64,000 bases of DNA from Cannabis sativa (lineage: Eukaryota; Streptophyta; Magnoliopsida; Rosales; Cannabaceae): contig NC_083604.1 in assembly GCF_029168945.1 (NCBI RefSeq), forward strand, positions 76,400,211 through 76,464,210, in the 5' to 3' direction. This document shows positions 1-11,700 of the stretch, in pieces. A model generated the notes under the pieces. That model ran no database searches and was not told the origin of the DNA. It saw nothing but the letters and a program-made list of their open reading frames with translations. A program made the translations under genes and the position numbers. Each line of letters begins with the position of its first letter. Position 1 is the stretch's first letter.

Positions 1-2602
1 CCAAGAATTAATTAAAATAATTAATTTACAACTTAATCTATTTTTCAAGATAAAATTCGAAATTCTAGCATTTAAGAAATACAATTTCAAAAATTGATTA
101 ATAAAATAAAGAAAAAATATATTTTGAAAATTATTTAAATTTAGTTAAAAAAAAATAAATTTCAACTAAAAATAATTTTCTATTTAATTAAATGTCATGA
201 AAAAGAAATATTTAAGTATGATGATAAAAATCAACTTAGATATTTAATTTTCAAATTAATTAAATGTATTAAATTCAAGAAATAAATAATTAAGTGTAGA
301 GAAGGCTTAATTATTAATCTCTAGTTTAATACTAGGAAAAAATATATTTAAAATAAATTGTACCAAAATTAATTATATAAATAATTAATTTCACAATTTA
401 TAATATTTTCCTATTTAATATTAGAAATAATAAGTAGTCTCGAAATAACTATCTAGAAAATATCTTATTTGACTAAGTATCTTTTCCACAAAATTTGAAA
501 AAATATCTAATTTAAGTTGTATTAGAAAAAAATCTAGAACTTAAATATTTTTCAAATTTAAATTTAATTAAATATCAAAAATTAAGTTGTAACCACTTAA
601 TTTGAAAATATTCCATTTTAAGTTAATATTCGAAAAGATATTAACTTAAAAAATATCTAAAGAATCTTAATAACCAATGCCTAAAATTCCTCAACTTAAT
701 TTTGAAATTTTGAATTCAAAAGATATTCAGATTTAAGTTGGTTAGTTGAAGATAACTAAATATCAACTTAAATAGGAATATTTAATGAAAAATTTAAATT
801 AAGTTCCAGAAAGAATCTAGATGGTTATAATTCTATATTTAATTAAATACAAGAAAATACACATAGTTTAGCTTAGAATAAAAAAAATTCTTTAAACTAT
901 GTTTTTCTTAAATTAATTTCAAAATAAATGAAATTAATTATGTTGCTAATCAATTTTTATTAGGTTAAACTAGTGTAATTAACCTAGTACAGTCATTCAA
1001 ATCAGGCAAATGGGCCTTCACAATTGGGGTGGTTTGTGTGAGGGAGTCTTGGAGTTCGGTATGTCGTACCCACTTCTATGGCTCCCAACTCTCACACAAG
1101 GCCCAAAAGAGAGGAATTTAACCTTAATAAGAACAACTGTTATTCATTGAGTAAGCCCAATAACTAAATGGGCCTAAATAAATTCTATCAAGAACTATGA
1201 TAATTTATTTTAGCAACAACAACCTATATGTATCTATAATCAAATTAAACACATAGGCTCACACAGGCACACTTTGGATGGGTCCTATCATGTTGCTAGG
1301 TCATACACAGATGAAAGAAGATTGTAAAATTTACCTGTTACAAATTATTAACTTGACCAAGGGAGCCATCAGATCATTAGATCTGGCAAAAAGTAACCAT
1401 GGCTATTTGCAATCAAGTAATAATAGGTTTTAAAAACTTACACATAAGCTAAAACACATACTCCTGCAACAAGGTTAGTTGGATAGTTGGATGTAGGATT
1501 TATTTAATTTTAAATTAAATATTTAATTTCGAAAATAATTAATTAAATAAATAAAAAAAAAAATTCGAAAATTTTAAAAAATTTAAAAAAAAATTCGAAA
1601 TTTTAAAAAAAATTTAAAATTAAACCTACAATTTTTGAAAAATTAGGTTTCAACCAACCTAAATATCATTTCAAAAATTTGCTAACTACTTTTAAATTTT
1701 AAATGTTATTTTATAAATAAAAATTAAATAAAAAATTAGAAAAGATAAATAAATATCTTTTTCAAATTTTTAAATGTAATTTAAATAAATAAAATAACAA
1801 AATTTAAAAAATTAGCAAAATATCTTATATCTATTTAAAATTACATGATTATAAATATCTTATTTTAAATTTAAATATGGTCAAAATATCTAAAAAGATT
1901 TAATTAAAAAATCTTAAAAGATAAGATATTTTTAAAATATCTTAAAAGATATTATAAATATCTTTAAAAGATAAGATATTTTTAAATATCTTAAAAGATA
2001 TTATAAATATCTTAAAATATCTGACCTTAAATTTAAAAAAATATAATCAAATTTAAAAATAAGATAGATTTTTAAGCAAAAAGATAAATACTAATTCTAT
2101 TCAAATTCAAATTACACTAATATCTTGAATTAAATTAAAAAAAAATTTAAATTAATTCAAAATGATAATTAGAATTGAATTAGGAATAGTAATAGTATAT
2201 ATACAAAACCATACAAAAAATTGGAAGTTAATTCCATGAAAAAGTATGAAAAATTGAAGAAAATTGAAAAAAATTCGAAACTGTACGGACAGTTCTGCGA
2301 TCATAGAAACTATCAAGACAAAATTTCCGATTTTGTCAAATCTTTAAAAAATCATAACTAATTCAAATAAAATCCAAATTGAGTTCTGTAAAAGGCTAAC
2401 TTGCTTAATTTTTTCCATACTATCCAATAAAAATAATGCCAGAACCGAAATAACAATTATTTTTCACGAAAATTTCACAATCATCAATCAATCATCAAAT
2501 AACACTCAATACAACATGATACCATCCAAAGAACATACAAATAATCGTTTTAAAGTCCAAATTACATGTAAGTAAATCAATTACCATGGCTCTGAGGCCA
2601 GT
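1..2602 (-). mobile_element. Internal region of a minus-strand LTR retrotransposon, cut by the window edge
   Basis: This stretch lies downstream (minus strand) of the LTR at 2603-4488 and its primer-binding site, so it should be the element interior. It is extremely AT-rich, with many TTTAAATTT-like tracts, and I see no gag or pol protein similarity in any frame. A less AT-rich island sits at about 990-1480. A tandem pair of about 58 bp with internal palindromes occurs near 1912-2022. The lack of coding capacity suggests a non-autonomous (LARD-like) element, or a long untranslated leader before coding sequence outside the window. Confidence 0.6.
2587..2600 (-). other. Primer-binding site (initiator tRNA-Met type), divergent
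   Basis: On the minus strand, two bases after the LTR end, the sequence reads TGGCCTCAGAGCCA. The usual plant initiator tRNA-Met primer site is TGGTATCAGAGCCA, so two of 14 positions differ. Its place directly after a CCAACA LTR end sets the element's orientation as minus. Confidence 0.65.
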
Positions 2603-4488
2603 TGTTGGAATTTATTTTACCAGGATCTTAGATCTACTCACAAGTATGTTTATTAACATCCTAAATATGAACTTTCTAAAACGATAAAATAAACACATAT
2701 AAAGTTTAAGAAACCTTACATTGGGTGCAGCGGAATAATATGACTCCTTCCGTTCAGATATCTAGCCCTTGATTCCTTTCTGTAGCAGAGCATTATCAAT
2801 ATCTGAACCTGGATCTCTTTCTCTGAATCTTTGATGCTGAAACTCCTTTGCTGATGATCTTTCTTCACGATCTTCCTCACTATGATTGAGGTATCACTTG
2901 ATGTGTGTGGGCACTACTCTAATCACTAAGAGAGGTTCGAAATATTGAGGAAGAAAAGAGAGAGAGAGTGGCGGCTAGAGAAGAGAGTGGAGGCTCAGGT
3001 TTTTCTGATTCAGAAAGTGTGTAATTTTCCTGAAGCCTTCACTATTTATTTATAGCATTCCACTAGGGTTTGATTTGAATTATATGGCATTAAAATAATG
3101 AAAAAATCAGTTTAAATTTCCTACAAAAGTGGCTGGCCCTACACTTAGTGGATTGGGCCTTGCTTTTTGCAATTTTGCAATTTTAACACCTTTTGTATCT
3201 GATTTTCTCAAAAATACCAATTTCCTAATTCAACCATTTAAATGCCAATTCTAACTATTTAATAACTATAAATAATTATTAAATAATATTGTCATTTATC
3301 ATATTTATTAATTGAACCATACAAAGTATCATAATTAACAAATATGCCCCTATAAACTCTTTCTTTACAATTTCGCCCTTACTTAGTGAAAATTTCACAA
3401 ATAGACATAGTCTAACTTGTGAATTATAATTGATTAATCAAAACCAATTACATGAGTCTTACAAGCAATATTATCTCAACTAGTGGGGGGACCATGGGTC
3501 TATATAACCGAGCTTCCAATAAGTAGATCAAGAATTTAGCACTAAAATTCACTAACTTATTAATTCTTCGTTGAATCCACGCATAGAACTTAGAATTGCA
3601 CTCTCAGTATATAGAATGCTCTATATGTTCCACCATATAGACACATCATTAGTTATCCATTGTTATAATCCTAATGTGATCAATGATCCTCTATATGAAT
3701 GATCTACACTTGTAAAGGGATTAAATTACCGTTACACCCTACAATGTATTTATTCCTTAAAACACTTGACCCCGTATAAATGATATTTCAGCTTATGTGA
3801 AATGAGTACTCCACCATTTATGTTCGTTTGGTCAAGCTCGAAGGAGATCATCCTTTGCTTACTATTCGCCAGATAGAAGCTATAGATTCCATGTTTATGA
3901 TAGCGCTCCCACTCAATTGCACTACCGTGTTCCCAAAATGTACGTATCACCCTGACCTAAAAGTAGGCTTAACTAACAAATCAAAGAACACGAATAGCCT
4001 TTCAAGATTGAGCCTAATCATATCAGGATTAAGATCATTTGATCTAGGATCAACTTGGCGATATTGACTTGAATAGATATTACGGTAAGTTTAATAAATC
4101 TAAGTCAAAGTTCAATATCGGTCCCTTCCGATGCATACTCCATGCATCCAACCTGAGCTTTACTTTAACCAATGTTCTGGAAAGAACATAGTATTTCTCC
4201 AAATACAAGTAAACTCTTGTTGTAGATTATCATATCAGTAAAACCACATGTGTCGATAAATCTAGGAAACTTTATTCACATAGTCATGTTTACTTTCCAA
4301 TGTGTTGACGGCACAATAAACAGGATCAAGTATGTGAAAAGGGTTTCAGATGAATTTATACATTATGTACATATAATCATGAAATAAATCATGTGAACCA
4401 TGCAACATTAAATGTTATTTCTGATCTATATTAATAAGTAAATCTGATTATATTGAAATGAGTTTTATTTAGGGCATAAAACCCAACA
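2603..4488 (-). mobile_element. 5' LTR (about 1.9 kb) of an LTR retrotransposon
   Basis: The block begins TGTTGG and ends CCCAACA, the inverted termini of an LTR. It is similar along its whole length to the solo LTR at 40435-42295, including the opening motif with TTTTACCAGGAT, the middle section about CCCTCACTCAATTG-like gene-free text, and the end TTTATTTAGGGCA. Adjacent bases at 2587-2600 form the primer-binding site, so this is a 5' LTR read on the minus strand. The short ORFs inside it have no recognisable protein and are probably chance. Confidence 0.8.
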
Positions 4489-4750
4489 CCATTACCATTG
4501 ATTGTTCAGTTTATAGTTTATGCTTGTTTAAATGTTCATTGCTAGTTTTGAGCTTGCATTTTCAATTCTGGTTTTATGTTAATGTTTTTTGTTGTGTATG
4601 TTCTTGAATGAGGTCAATTGGATTCACCACAATATATTTATAAATTATACTTTTATAATTAATGTATTCATTTATTTTATAATTGTATTTTATATATTCT
4701 ATAATATATTATCCATTAATTACTTATTTTTAGGGCATAAATCCCAACAC
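4489..4750. repeat. Possible degenerate LTR terminus
   Basis: The stretch ends at 4750 with TTAGGGCATAAATCCCAACA, closely matching the end of the LTR immediately before it. The rest is AT-rich and does not align obviously to either full LTR. It may be a remnant of a related LTR into which the 2603-4488 element inserted. No gene is visible. Confidence 0.35.
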
Positions 4751-6237
4751 TTCTTTTGTAGAAGGACTTTGGCCCAAGCAATTCTTGCTTGATCATTCTT
4801 TGAAAAATGTCACGTGTCATCCTTCTGAAAACACAAATAACAAGAGGCCTTCATTGAGATTACTCCAAAAAAGAATTTGATTGATAGCCTTGTCCTTTAT
4901 AAGATAACACACATAATCAAATTGAAGAGGGACATACTTTTCTTTGGTAAATTAAGATATGCTAAGTAGACTTTTAGTAACACTAGGCACATGAAAAATG
5001 TCTTGCACCAATAGAGATTTGTTTAGGGAATTAGTTTTGACTAAACTATAGCTTATATGATGGATAAGAAGAGAGAAATCATTACCAATAATGACCTTAG
5101 CCTTTCCTTGATAGTTAGCAGTTTGAGTCATGTGTTGAGGATAATTGGTGATGTGGTGTGTTGCTCCACTATCGAGGTACCAAGCCCCATAGATATCTAG
5201 TGTGGATGTAGTCTCAAATAAGTGAGCTTGAGGAGATGAATTAGGTATTGAGGAGGGGTTGGAGGTGAAAGAACTAGCACATTGATCTCCATTGTAGGTA
5301 ATGTCAAACCTGTGATAACACTTCACAGTAGTATGTCCAGCCCTTCCACATAATTGACACATAGGTCTATTGCTACCACCTCCTCCATTGTTATTGTAGT
5401 TTCTTCCTCCTCCTTCGTATGGACCATGATAACCTCTTCCAGAATAGTTGTTTGATCTTTGAAATCCATTGTTGACAAACATGTTTGCAAGATTTTCTTG
5501 GACATTTGTTAAAGAATGAGTTGTAAGTTGATTGATTCTCATTTTTTGATTGTGGAGCATAAACTGGACTTCTTGGAGTGAGAGAGAATCAGATCTAGAT
5601 GTTAAGTTTACCACCACAGCTTTGTATTAACGTCCTAAACTATCAAGAAAGTACAAGATCAAATCATCATCTGTTAATGGTTGGCCTGCTGTTTCGAGAG
5701 CATCAGCATACCATTTCATTTTTAGTATGTACTCTTCAGTGGATTGAGATCCTTTCTTTGTTGTTTGAAGAAGATTCCTAATTTGTAGAAGTCTGACTCT
5801 AAATCTGGTTGCAAAGAGTTACTCAAATGTGCTCCAAATCGCAGCAGAATAATTGCAATTAATGATGTCTCCAAGCATTGGTTTAGTGACAAAATTTATT
5901 AGCCAATGCACAAGGAATTGATAGAAACGAATTCATTTATGATGATTGAGATTTAGTACATTACCTACAAGAAGCAGAGATGGAATTGGAATGGTGCTGA
6001 GTATGTATCCATTGAGATTGTAAGCTCGAGTTGCTGCAAAAATGAGTGATCTCCATAGAGTATAATTCGATCAATCGAGACAAAGACTCAATGAAAGTAA
6101 ATTATTGTTTGGAAAATCTACTTCTTAATTTCTTCTTGCTAGAGCTGCTTGAAATTTTGGTTGGAGTAGCTGAAGGTTGTTGATTTATTAGTTGAGGATC
6201 GTTCAAGGCATTTGAAGTAATTGTAGCTCAAATACCG
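4751..6237 (-). pseudogene. Ty1/Copia remnant: gag, protease and start of integrase, plus degraded PBS
   Basis: Read on the minus strand, the open part 4952-5617 encodes a gag C-terminus with a CCHC zinc knuckle (CQLCGRAGHTTVKCYHRF, near 5290-5355) followed by a retroviral-type aspartic protease start (WYLDSGATHHIT, near 5155-5190). Coding similarity continues to about 4780 toward the integrase region, but with stops. Upstream, about 5620-6200, gag similarity is broken by frameshifts. At 6223-6237 the minus strand reads CGGTATTTGAGCTAC, a degraded form of the Copia primer site TGGTATCAGAGCTAC (three changes), directly after the LTR at 6238-6451. RT and RNase H are missing; the element stops at the LTR-like remnant ending at 4750. 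It is non-functional. Confidence 0.75.
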
Positions 6238-6451
6238 TAAAAGACTCTGCAACTAGCAAAGTTTTTGAGCAAGAACAATGACAAAGATGAGAGAAAATGA
6301 GAAATGGAGCAAAGGTAGAACTAATGGACTGAATTGCTCATTCTCTCTACTTTAGTAGAAACTGGATCATTTATATTAATCAATAGAGAGAGATTATAAG
6401 GACAACAAGGCTAGCTCACAAGAGCAAAGTTTGTGATAGTTGTTCTCAACA
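6238..6451 (-). repeat. Short 5' LTR of the broken Copia
   Basis: On the minus strand it begins TGTTGAGAACAAC and runs directly into the degraded primer-binding site. The length of about 214 bp is short but within the range for Copia LTRs. No second copy was found in the window, so the borders rest only on the TGTTGA start and the PBS position. Confidence 0.45.
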
Positions 6452-6902
6452 AAGTTATCACTAACTAATTTATATGTTGAATATCGACGTATAATGTTGT
6501 CGATAAAAGGGGACACCCTGATAAAAGATATTTGCGGTAAGTGTTGTTGTAATAATTTTTATTAAAGTGTGATCTGTATTGACGTGTTAAGACACCAACA
6601 AGTGTCATTTGATAGATGGGTATTTAATATGTGACCAATAATGGCTAAAAAAAATATTTGTTTGATGTCTTAGGGTAATGTTCCTGGTTTTTATTTGCTG
6701 GTTTTGTAGTTAGTTATTTTTTTCATCTGAATATATATTGATAAATTTTAATTACACATAACATTTAGTCTTCTCAATACATATATACTTTTATATGAGA
6801 TAAAACACACACATAGCTCTTCTCAATATTAGTAGTGTACTATTAAGATGGCTATCACAATTTTTTTACGAATTTTCTTCTGTGGAGTCTAACTCCTTGT
6901 TT
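6452..6902. other. Intergenic, AT-rich
   Basis: No gene, RNA or repeat boundary was recognised between the short LTR and the older Copia element. Confidence 0.5.
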
Positions 6903-6907
6903 GTTGG

Positions 6908-7158
6908 TACAAGAACTTCAAAGAACAAAGTTCTTAATTTGACTAGAATACAAACAGAGAGAGCAAGAATGAACGGAAGGTGAAAATAAAATGGACAATG
7001 GAAAATGAATTGCTCAACTAATTCAGAGTAGACCTTGTTATTTATATGTGTAAGAATGGTCAGTGACCTTACAATTGGACTCTTTTCTAACAGCCATAAC
7101 AAACTTATTTCTTGATTAGTTATTTTTTTTATTTTCTTAGGTTTTTACAGTTACAATA
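6908..7158 (-). repeat. 3' LTR of the older Copia
   Basis: About 251 bp. It is similar to the split LTR at 8300-8392 plus 13494-13666 and is preceded on the minus strand by a purine tract at about 7159-7166. Confidence 0.7.
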
Positions 7159-8293
7159 TCCCCCTTAAGTGACACGGGTGGACACCTAGTATTAACTTAT
7201 TTCTTAAGAAAATAAACGATGAAACAGGTAATGGTTTTATAAAAAATTTAACTGTTTGATTGATGGAGTCCACATAACGCAGTTCCAATTATTGAGCTAA
7301 GACACGATCCCTGAATAAATGAAGGTCTATCTCGATATGTTTAGTTCGAGCATGAAACAACTGAATTTGAGGCTAATGATCCAACTCCAAAATTATCACA
7401 CCACAATATGGGACATTGAGGAATTTCTACTGAGATTTCTGACAGGAGTGATTGAATCCAGATGACTTCAGATGTGGCTAAAGCTAAAGCTCTATATTTA
7501 GATTCAGTGCTACTCCTGGCCGCTACTTGTTGTTTCTTTGAACACCCACTTATGAGATTGTCTCTGAGGAAGATGCCATAGCCTGAGGTAGATTTACGAT
7601 CATCTTGACATCCTGCCCAATCTGAGTATGTGTAGCCTGTCAAGTTGAGATTGGTTGCAGGGGTGAACATAAGGCCAAGATGTAATGTCCAAGCAATGTA
7701 TCGAAGTACACGTTTACAGGCACCCCAGTGTTCAGTAGTTGGTTTTTGCATATATTGGCTCAACTGATTTACTGCAAATGAAATGCCAGGCCTGATGTTG
7801 CAAAGATATTGTAGAGCACAAATTAGACAGTTTGAAGCTTGCACACATTGGTGTAGACTGTGGTTTTGCATCTAGCATTTTTGTGCGAGTGAGTAGATCT
7901 TTTGTCTATTTTCGTTGAATGAAGAAAATAGTGGCATTGTCTCGAATGACCTCAAAACTAAGAAAATAACTCACTGATTCAAGTTGTTTTAGTGCAAATT
8001 GAGATTGTAATGCACTGATAATGGTCTGAATTTATGTTGTGTCAGCACATGTGATGAAGATGTCGTCAACATACACTAATAATAGTAATAGAGAATTGTG
8101 TTTCTGTATGTAGAAAAGAATAGTATCTGACCTTGAGTTTCTGAATCTCCATTGCAGTAGAGTGTTTTAAGTGTGTCAAATCAGGCTTGAGGAGCTTGCT
8201 GGAGACTATATATTGTTTTGTTGAGTTTGTACGCATGATTTGGATAATGAAGATTTGTGAAACTTGGAGATTGGGTCATGTAGACTTTCTTTT
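7159..8293 (-). pseudogene. Copia RT-RNase H remnant
   Basis: The minus-strand open stretch 7341-7871 carries the end of RT (IRPGISFAVNQLSQYMQKPT) and the Copia RNase H core, with DWAGCQDDRKSTSGY and ARSSTESKYRALA, and then WIQSLL and WCDN. Upstream, about 8000-8300, a decayed RT includes a VYVDDIFIT-like catalytic motif (near 8055-8075) and KVYMTQSP just after the LTR junction. Stops and frameshifts separate the pieces. Gag, protease and integrase are absent. Confidence 0.8.
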
Positions 8294-8299
8294 ATACCA

Positions 8300-8392
8300 T
8301 ACAAGAACTTCAAAAAATAGAGTTTTTAACTTGACCAGAATATATATATAGAGAGGAAGGTAAAAAAAATGAATAATAGAAAATGAATTGCT
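8300..8392 (-). repeat. 5' LTR of the older Copia, distal part (rest at 13494-13666)
   Basis: The LTR text breaks after GAATTGCT at 8392 and resumes at 13489 with TTGCTCAACTAA, as expected from insertion of the 8393-13488 element with a 5-bp duplication. At 8294-8299 the minus strand shows TGGTAT, the first six bases of a Copia primer-binding site, after which the sequence jumps into RT. Confidence 0.7.
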
Positions 8393-8708
8393 AGTGAAGA
8401 AATACAGAGAATATGTTTGTATAATGTTCAGCTCAATGAGCATGATTTCATTCATTCCTTATATAGACAATTACAGGATCATTCTAGATCATTACACCTC
8501 AGCAAATCTTAACAATAAGGGGAATATTCCATAACAAGGGAATAACAGAAACGTGCTAAAATTAATGAGGCAATGATTGCCTCAATGATGAGTTGTCAGA
8601 CCAAGGGCAAAAGCAGAGTAGGACCACAACGGCTACAAAGGATAAATTGGCAAAATGGTTACTGGTGGGACAAGTTACTAGTCACTGGTTTCTTCATTTT
8701 TCTCAACA
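8393..8708 (-). repeat. 3' LTR of the intact Copia
   Basis: 316 bp, nearly identical to 13172-13488. It contains the stop codon and last residues of the polyprotein (stop at 8678). Confidence 0.9.
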
Positions 8709-11700
8709 CCTCCTCTCAAACTAAGTGGGGATTCAACCACACCTAGTTTGTCAATCAAAAAATGAAAACGAGAACCAGTGAGGCTTTTGGTGAGACAATC
8801 TGTAGTTTGGTCGTGTGAAGGAATGTATCGTATCTCCAGCTGCTTGTTCAGGACTTTATCACGTACAAAATGGACATCCAGTTCGATATGCTTAGTTCGT
8901 GCGTGATAGACGGGATTTGTGGCCAGAGCACTTGCTCCTAAGTTGTCACACCAAGTTACTGGTGTTGTTGGCAAGGGAAATTTCAGTTCCTGCAGCAGTG
9001 ATTGAATCCAAGTCAATTCTGCTGAGACTTGAGCCAATGCTCTGTACTCTGATTCTGTACTCGAACGGGAAACGACTGCTTGTTTCTTTGAAGACCAGGA
9101 CACCAGAGAATCTCCAAGGTACACACAGTATCCAGCTGTTGATCTTCTATCATCTGGACAACTTGCCCAATCGGCATCCGAAAAACCAATCAAGTTAAGT
9201 CTATCACACACCTTGATGTGTAACCCGTGGAACAAAGTTCCTTTTAAATACCTCAGAATTCTTTTTGCTGCTGACCAATGGGCTGTTGTTGGTGCCTTAA
9301 GGAATTGACTTAGCTTATTTACAGAGAAGCTTAAGTCGGGTCTGGTGTGTGTCAAGTATTGCAAGGCACCAATTATACTCCTATACTCGGTTGGATTCTC
9401 CAAAGGTTCTCCATCAGAAATTGAAAGCATTTTTCCAACTGTCATTGGAGTTGGGCAAGGCTTCACATGCATCATGTTAGTTTTCTTCAACAGTTCATGG
9501 ATGTATTTTGACTGGCTCATGTAAATTCCTGTTTCATCACGCACCACTTCAATGCCTAAGAAGTAGTGTAAGTCTCCAAGGTCCTTGAGGGCAAAGACTT
9601 GATTCAGCTTATCTGCAAATTGTTGAAGTTTGAGAGCATCATTTTCCGTGATGATGATGTCGTCCACGTAGATAAGCACTATTATAATATCTGTTGAATT
9701 TGCAAACCAGAACAGTGAGGGATTGGCTCGAGAGTTCATGAACTTCCAGTTCATTAAGGTAGACTTAAGTTTATCGAACCAAGCACGAGGCGCTTGTTTG
9801 AGGCCGTAGAGGGACTTGTTGAGAAGGCAGACATGGTTTGGTTTGTTTGGATCTATGAATCCTTCAGGCTGCTGCATATAGACCTTTTCCTCAAGCTTCC
9901 CATTAAGGAAAGCATTATTTATATCGAGTTGTCGAATGGCCCAACCTTTGGAGACAGCAATGGTTAAGATAATTCTGATGGTTGAAGCCTTAACCACAGG
10001 ACTAAACGTTTCGCTATAATCAATACCGGCCCTTTGATTGAATCCTTTTGCCACCAAGCGCGCTTTAAGTCTTTCAACAGATCCATCGGGATTGAGTTTA
10101 ATTTTATAAACCCACTTGTTTCCTACAATATTCATATCATCCATGTAAGGAACAAGGATCCAAGTGCGGTTTCTCACCAGGGCATTTTTTTCTTCATTCA
10201 TGGCCTGATTCCAATCTGGATGTGCTAGAGCTTCTTGCACATTGGTTGGAACATCAAGATATGGAATTGTTTTCCATTTTGCTGCTGCCAGGTACATTTT
10301 AGGCTTGAATATTCTGGCCTTGCCTCTGGTTATCATAGAATGAGTGGGAACAATGGGTGCTGCAGGAGGTTGTATTACTTCTTCATGATCATCAGCTGGC
10401 ATGTTCTCGGGTGTGGAATCAGTACCTGAATTTTGATTCTCTTCAAAAGCTATTTCAGGTTCACCAGAGGTTAGTGAAGAAGGTGAGTTAGGTACCTGAT
10501 TCTTGTTATGTGCAGATGATGTTTCTTCAGGGTCAGCAACTGGTTGTGTGGCTGTTTGAGAATTCGACTGCTCAGAGTGAGTTTGACTCGACCTAAATGG
10601 TATATTCAGCATAGTAGTCCAGGAAGGAACAGACACATGAACTGGTTGTTCATTTTGATGAGTATTGAGGAATCCTAACTTGAAGGGGAATTCATCTTCA
10701 TTGAAGATGACATTTCTTGAAATGTAAAGTCTTCCTGTGCTACTAAGGCACTTGTACCCTTTATGCCTATCACTATAACCAAGATTAACACAGTTGGTTG
10801 AGTGGTATTGGAATTTGTGGGATTGGTATGGCCTAAGACATGGATAACAAGAGCAGCCAAAAGTTTTTAAGAATTTGTAATCTGGTTTCTTGCCAAAGAG
10901 AGCCTCTAAAGGTGATTTGTCTTTAAGCACGGGAGTAGGTAACCTATTGATCAAGTACACTGCAGTTTGGAAAGCATCCCACCAATATTTTTGAGGAATG
11001 CCAGCCTGAGCAAGGAGAGTTAGACCCATTTCAACAATGTGTCTATGTTTCCTCTCCGCTCTCCCATTTTGGGCAGAGGTATGAGGACATGATTGTTGAA
11101 AATTAATGCCTCTTTCAGCAACATGATTGCTGAAAGCTTGATATTCGCCACCACCATCAGATTTAAGAGATTTTATTTTTTTGTCAAGGAGATTTTTAGC
11201 AAGTGTTTGGAAGTGAGTGAAGGCAGAGAGAGCATCGGATTTGGCCTTTAAAGGGTAAATCCATGTGTACCTGCTGTAATCGTCAATGAAGTGTATGTAG
11301 AATCTAAAATTAGTGTTGGACATAACTGGGGCAGGGCCCCAAATGTCTGTGTGAACCAATTCAAGAGGAGACTTAGCTTTTTCATGGTTAGTTTTAAATG
11401 GCAGTAGGTGAGATTTTCCAAGTTGACAGGCTTCACAAAAATGCTCAAGATCTTTTTTAAGACACTTTTCATTAACTTGAGATAACACAGAATTTAGAAC
11501 ACGAGTGGACGGATGGCCTAATCTCCTATGCCATTTGTCCTTGATTGAATTAAAAGACTTTTCAGCAACATGCTGAGTTACATTGGACTTAGACAGACTC
11601 GAGACACCAGTAAAGGGAGTAAACTGACAGCTAAATGAACTACTACGGCTGAGGTTGGATGTTGTGTTTGGTGAACTGAAATGGTAGAGACCATCTTTAA

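Noticed and set aside
3750..4067. Overlapping short ORFs in the 5' LTR
   Set aside because: They lie inside a repeated LTR and have no protein similarity.
4952..8300. One single Copia spanning 4.9-8.3 kb
   Set aside because: Gag and protease lie downstream of RNase H in minus-strand order and have their own LTR and PBS at 6.2-6.45 kb, so two elements are present.
8899..9198. 99-codon plus-strand ORF and several smaller ones across 9-13 kb
   Set aside because: They are shadows of the intact Copia polyprotein on the opposite strand.
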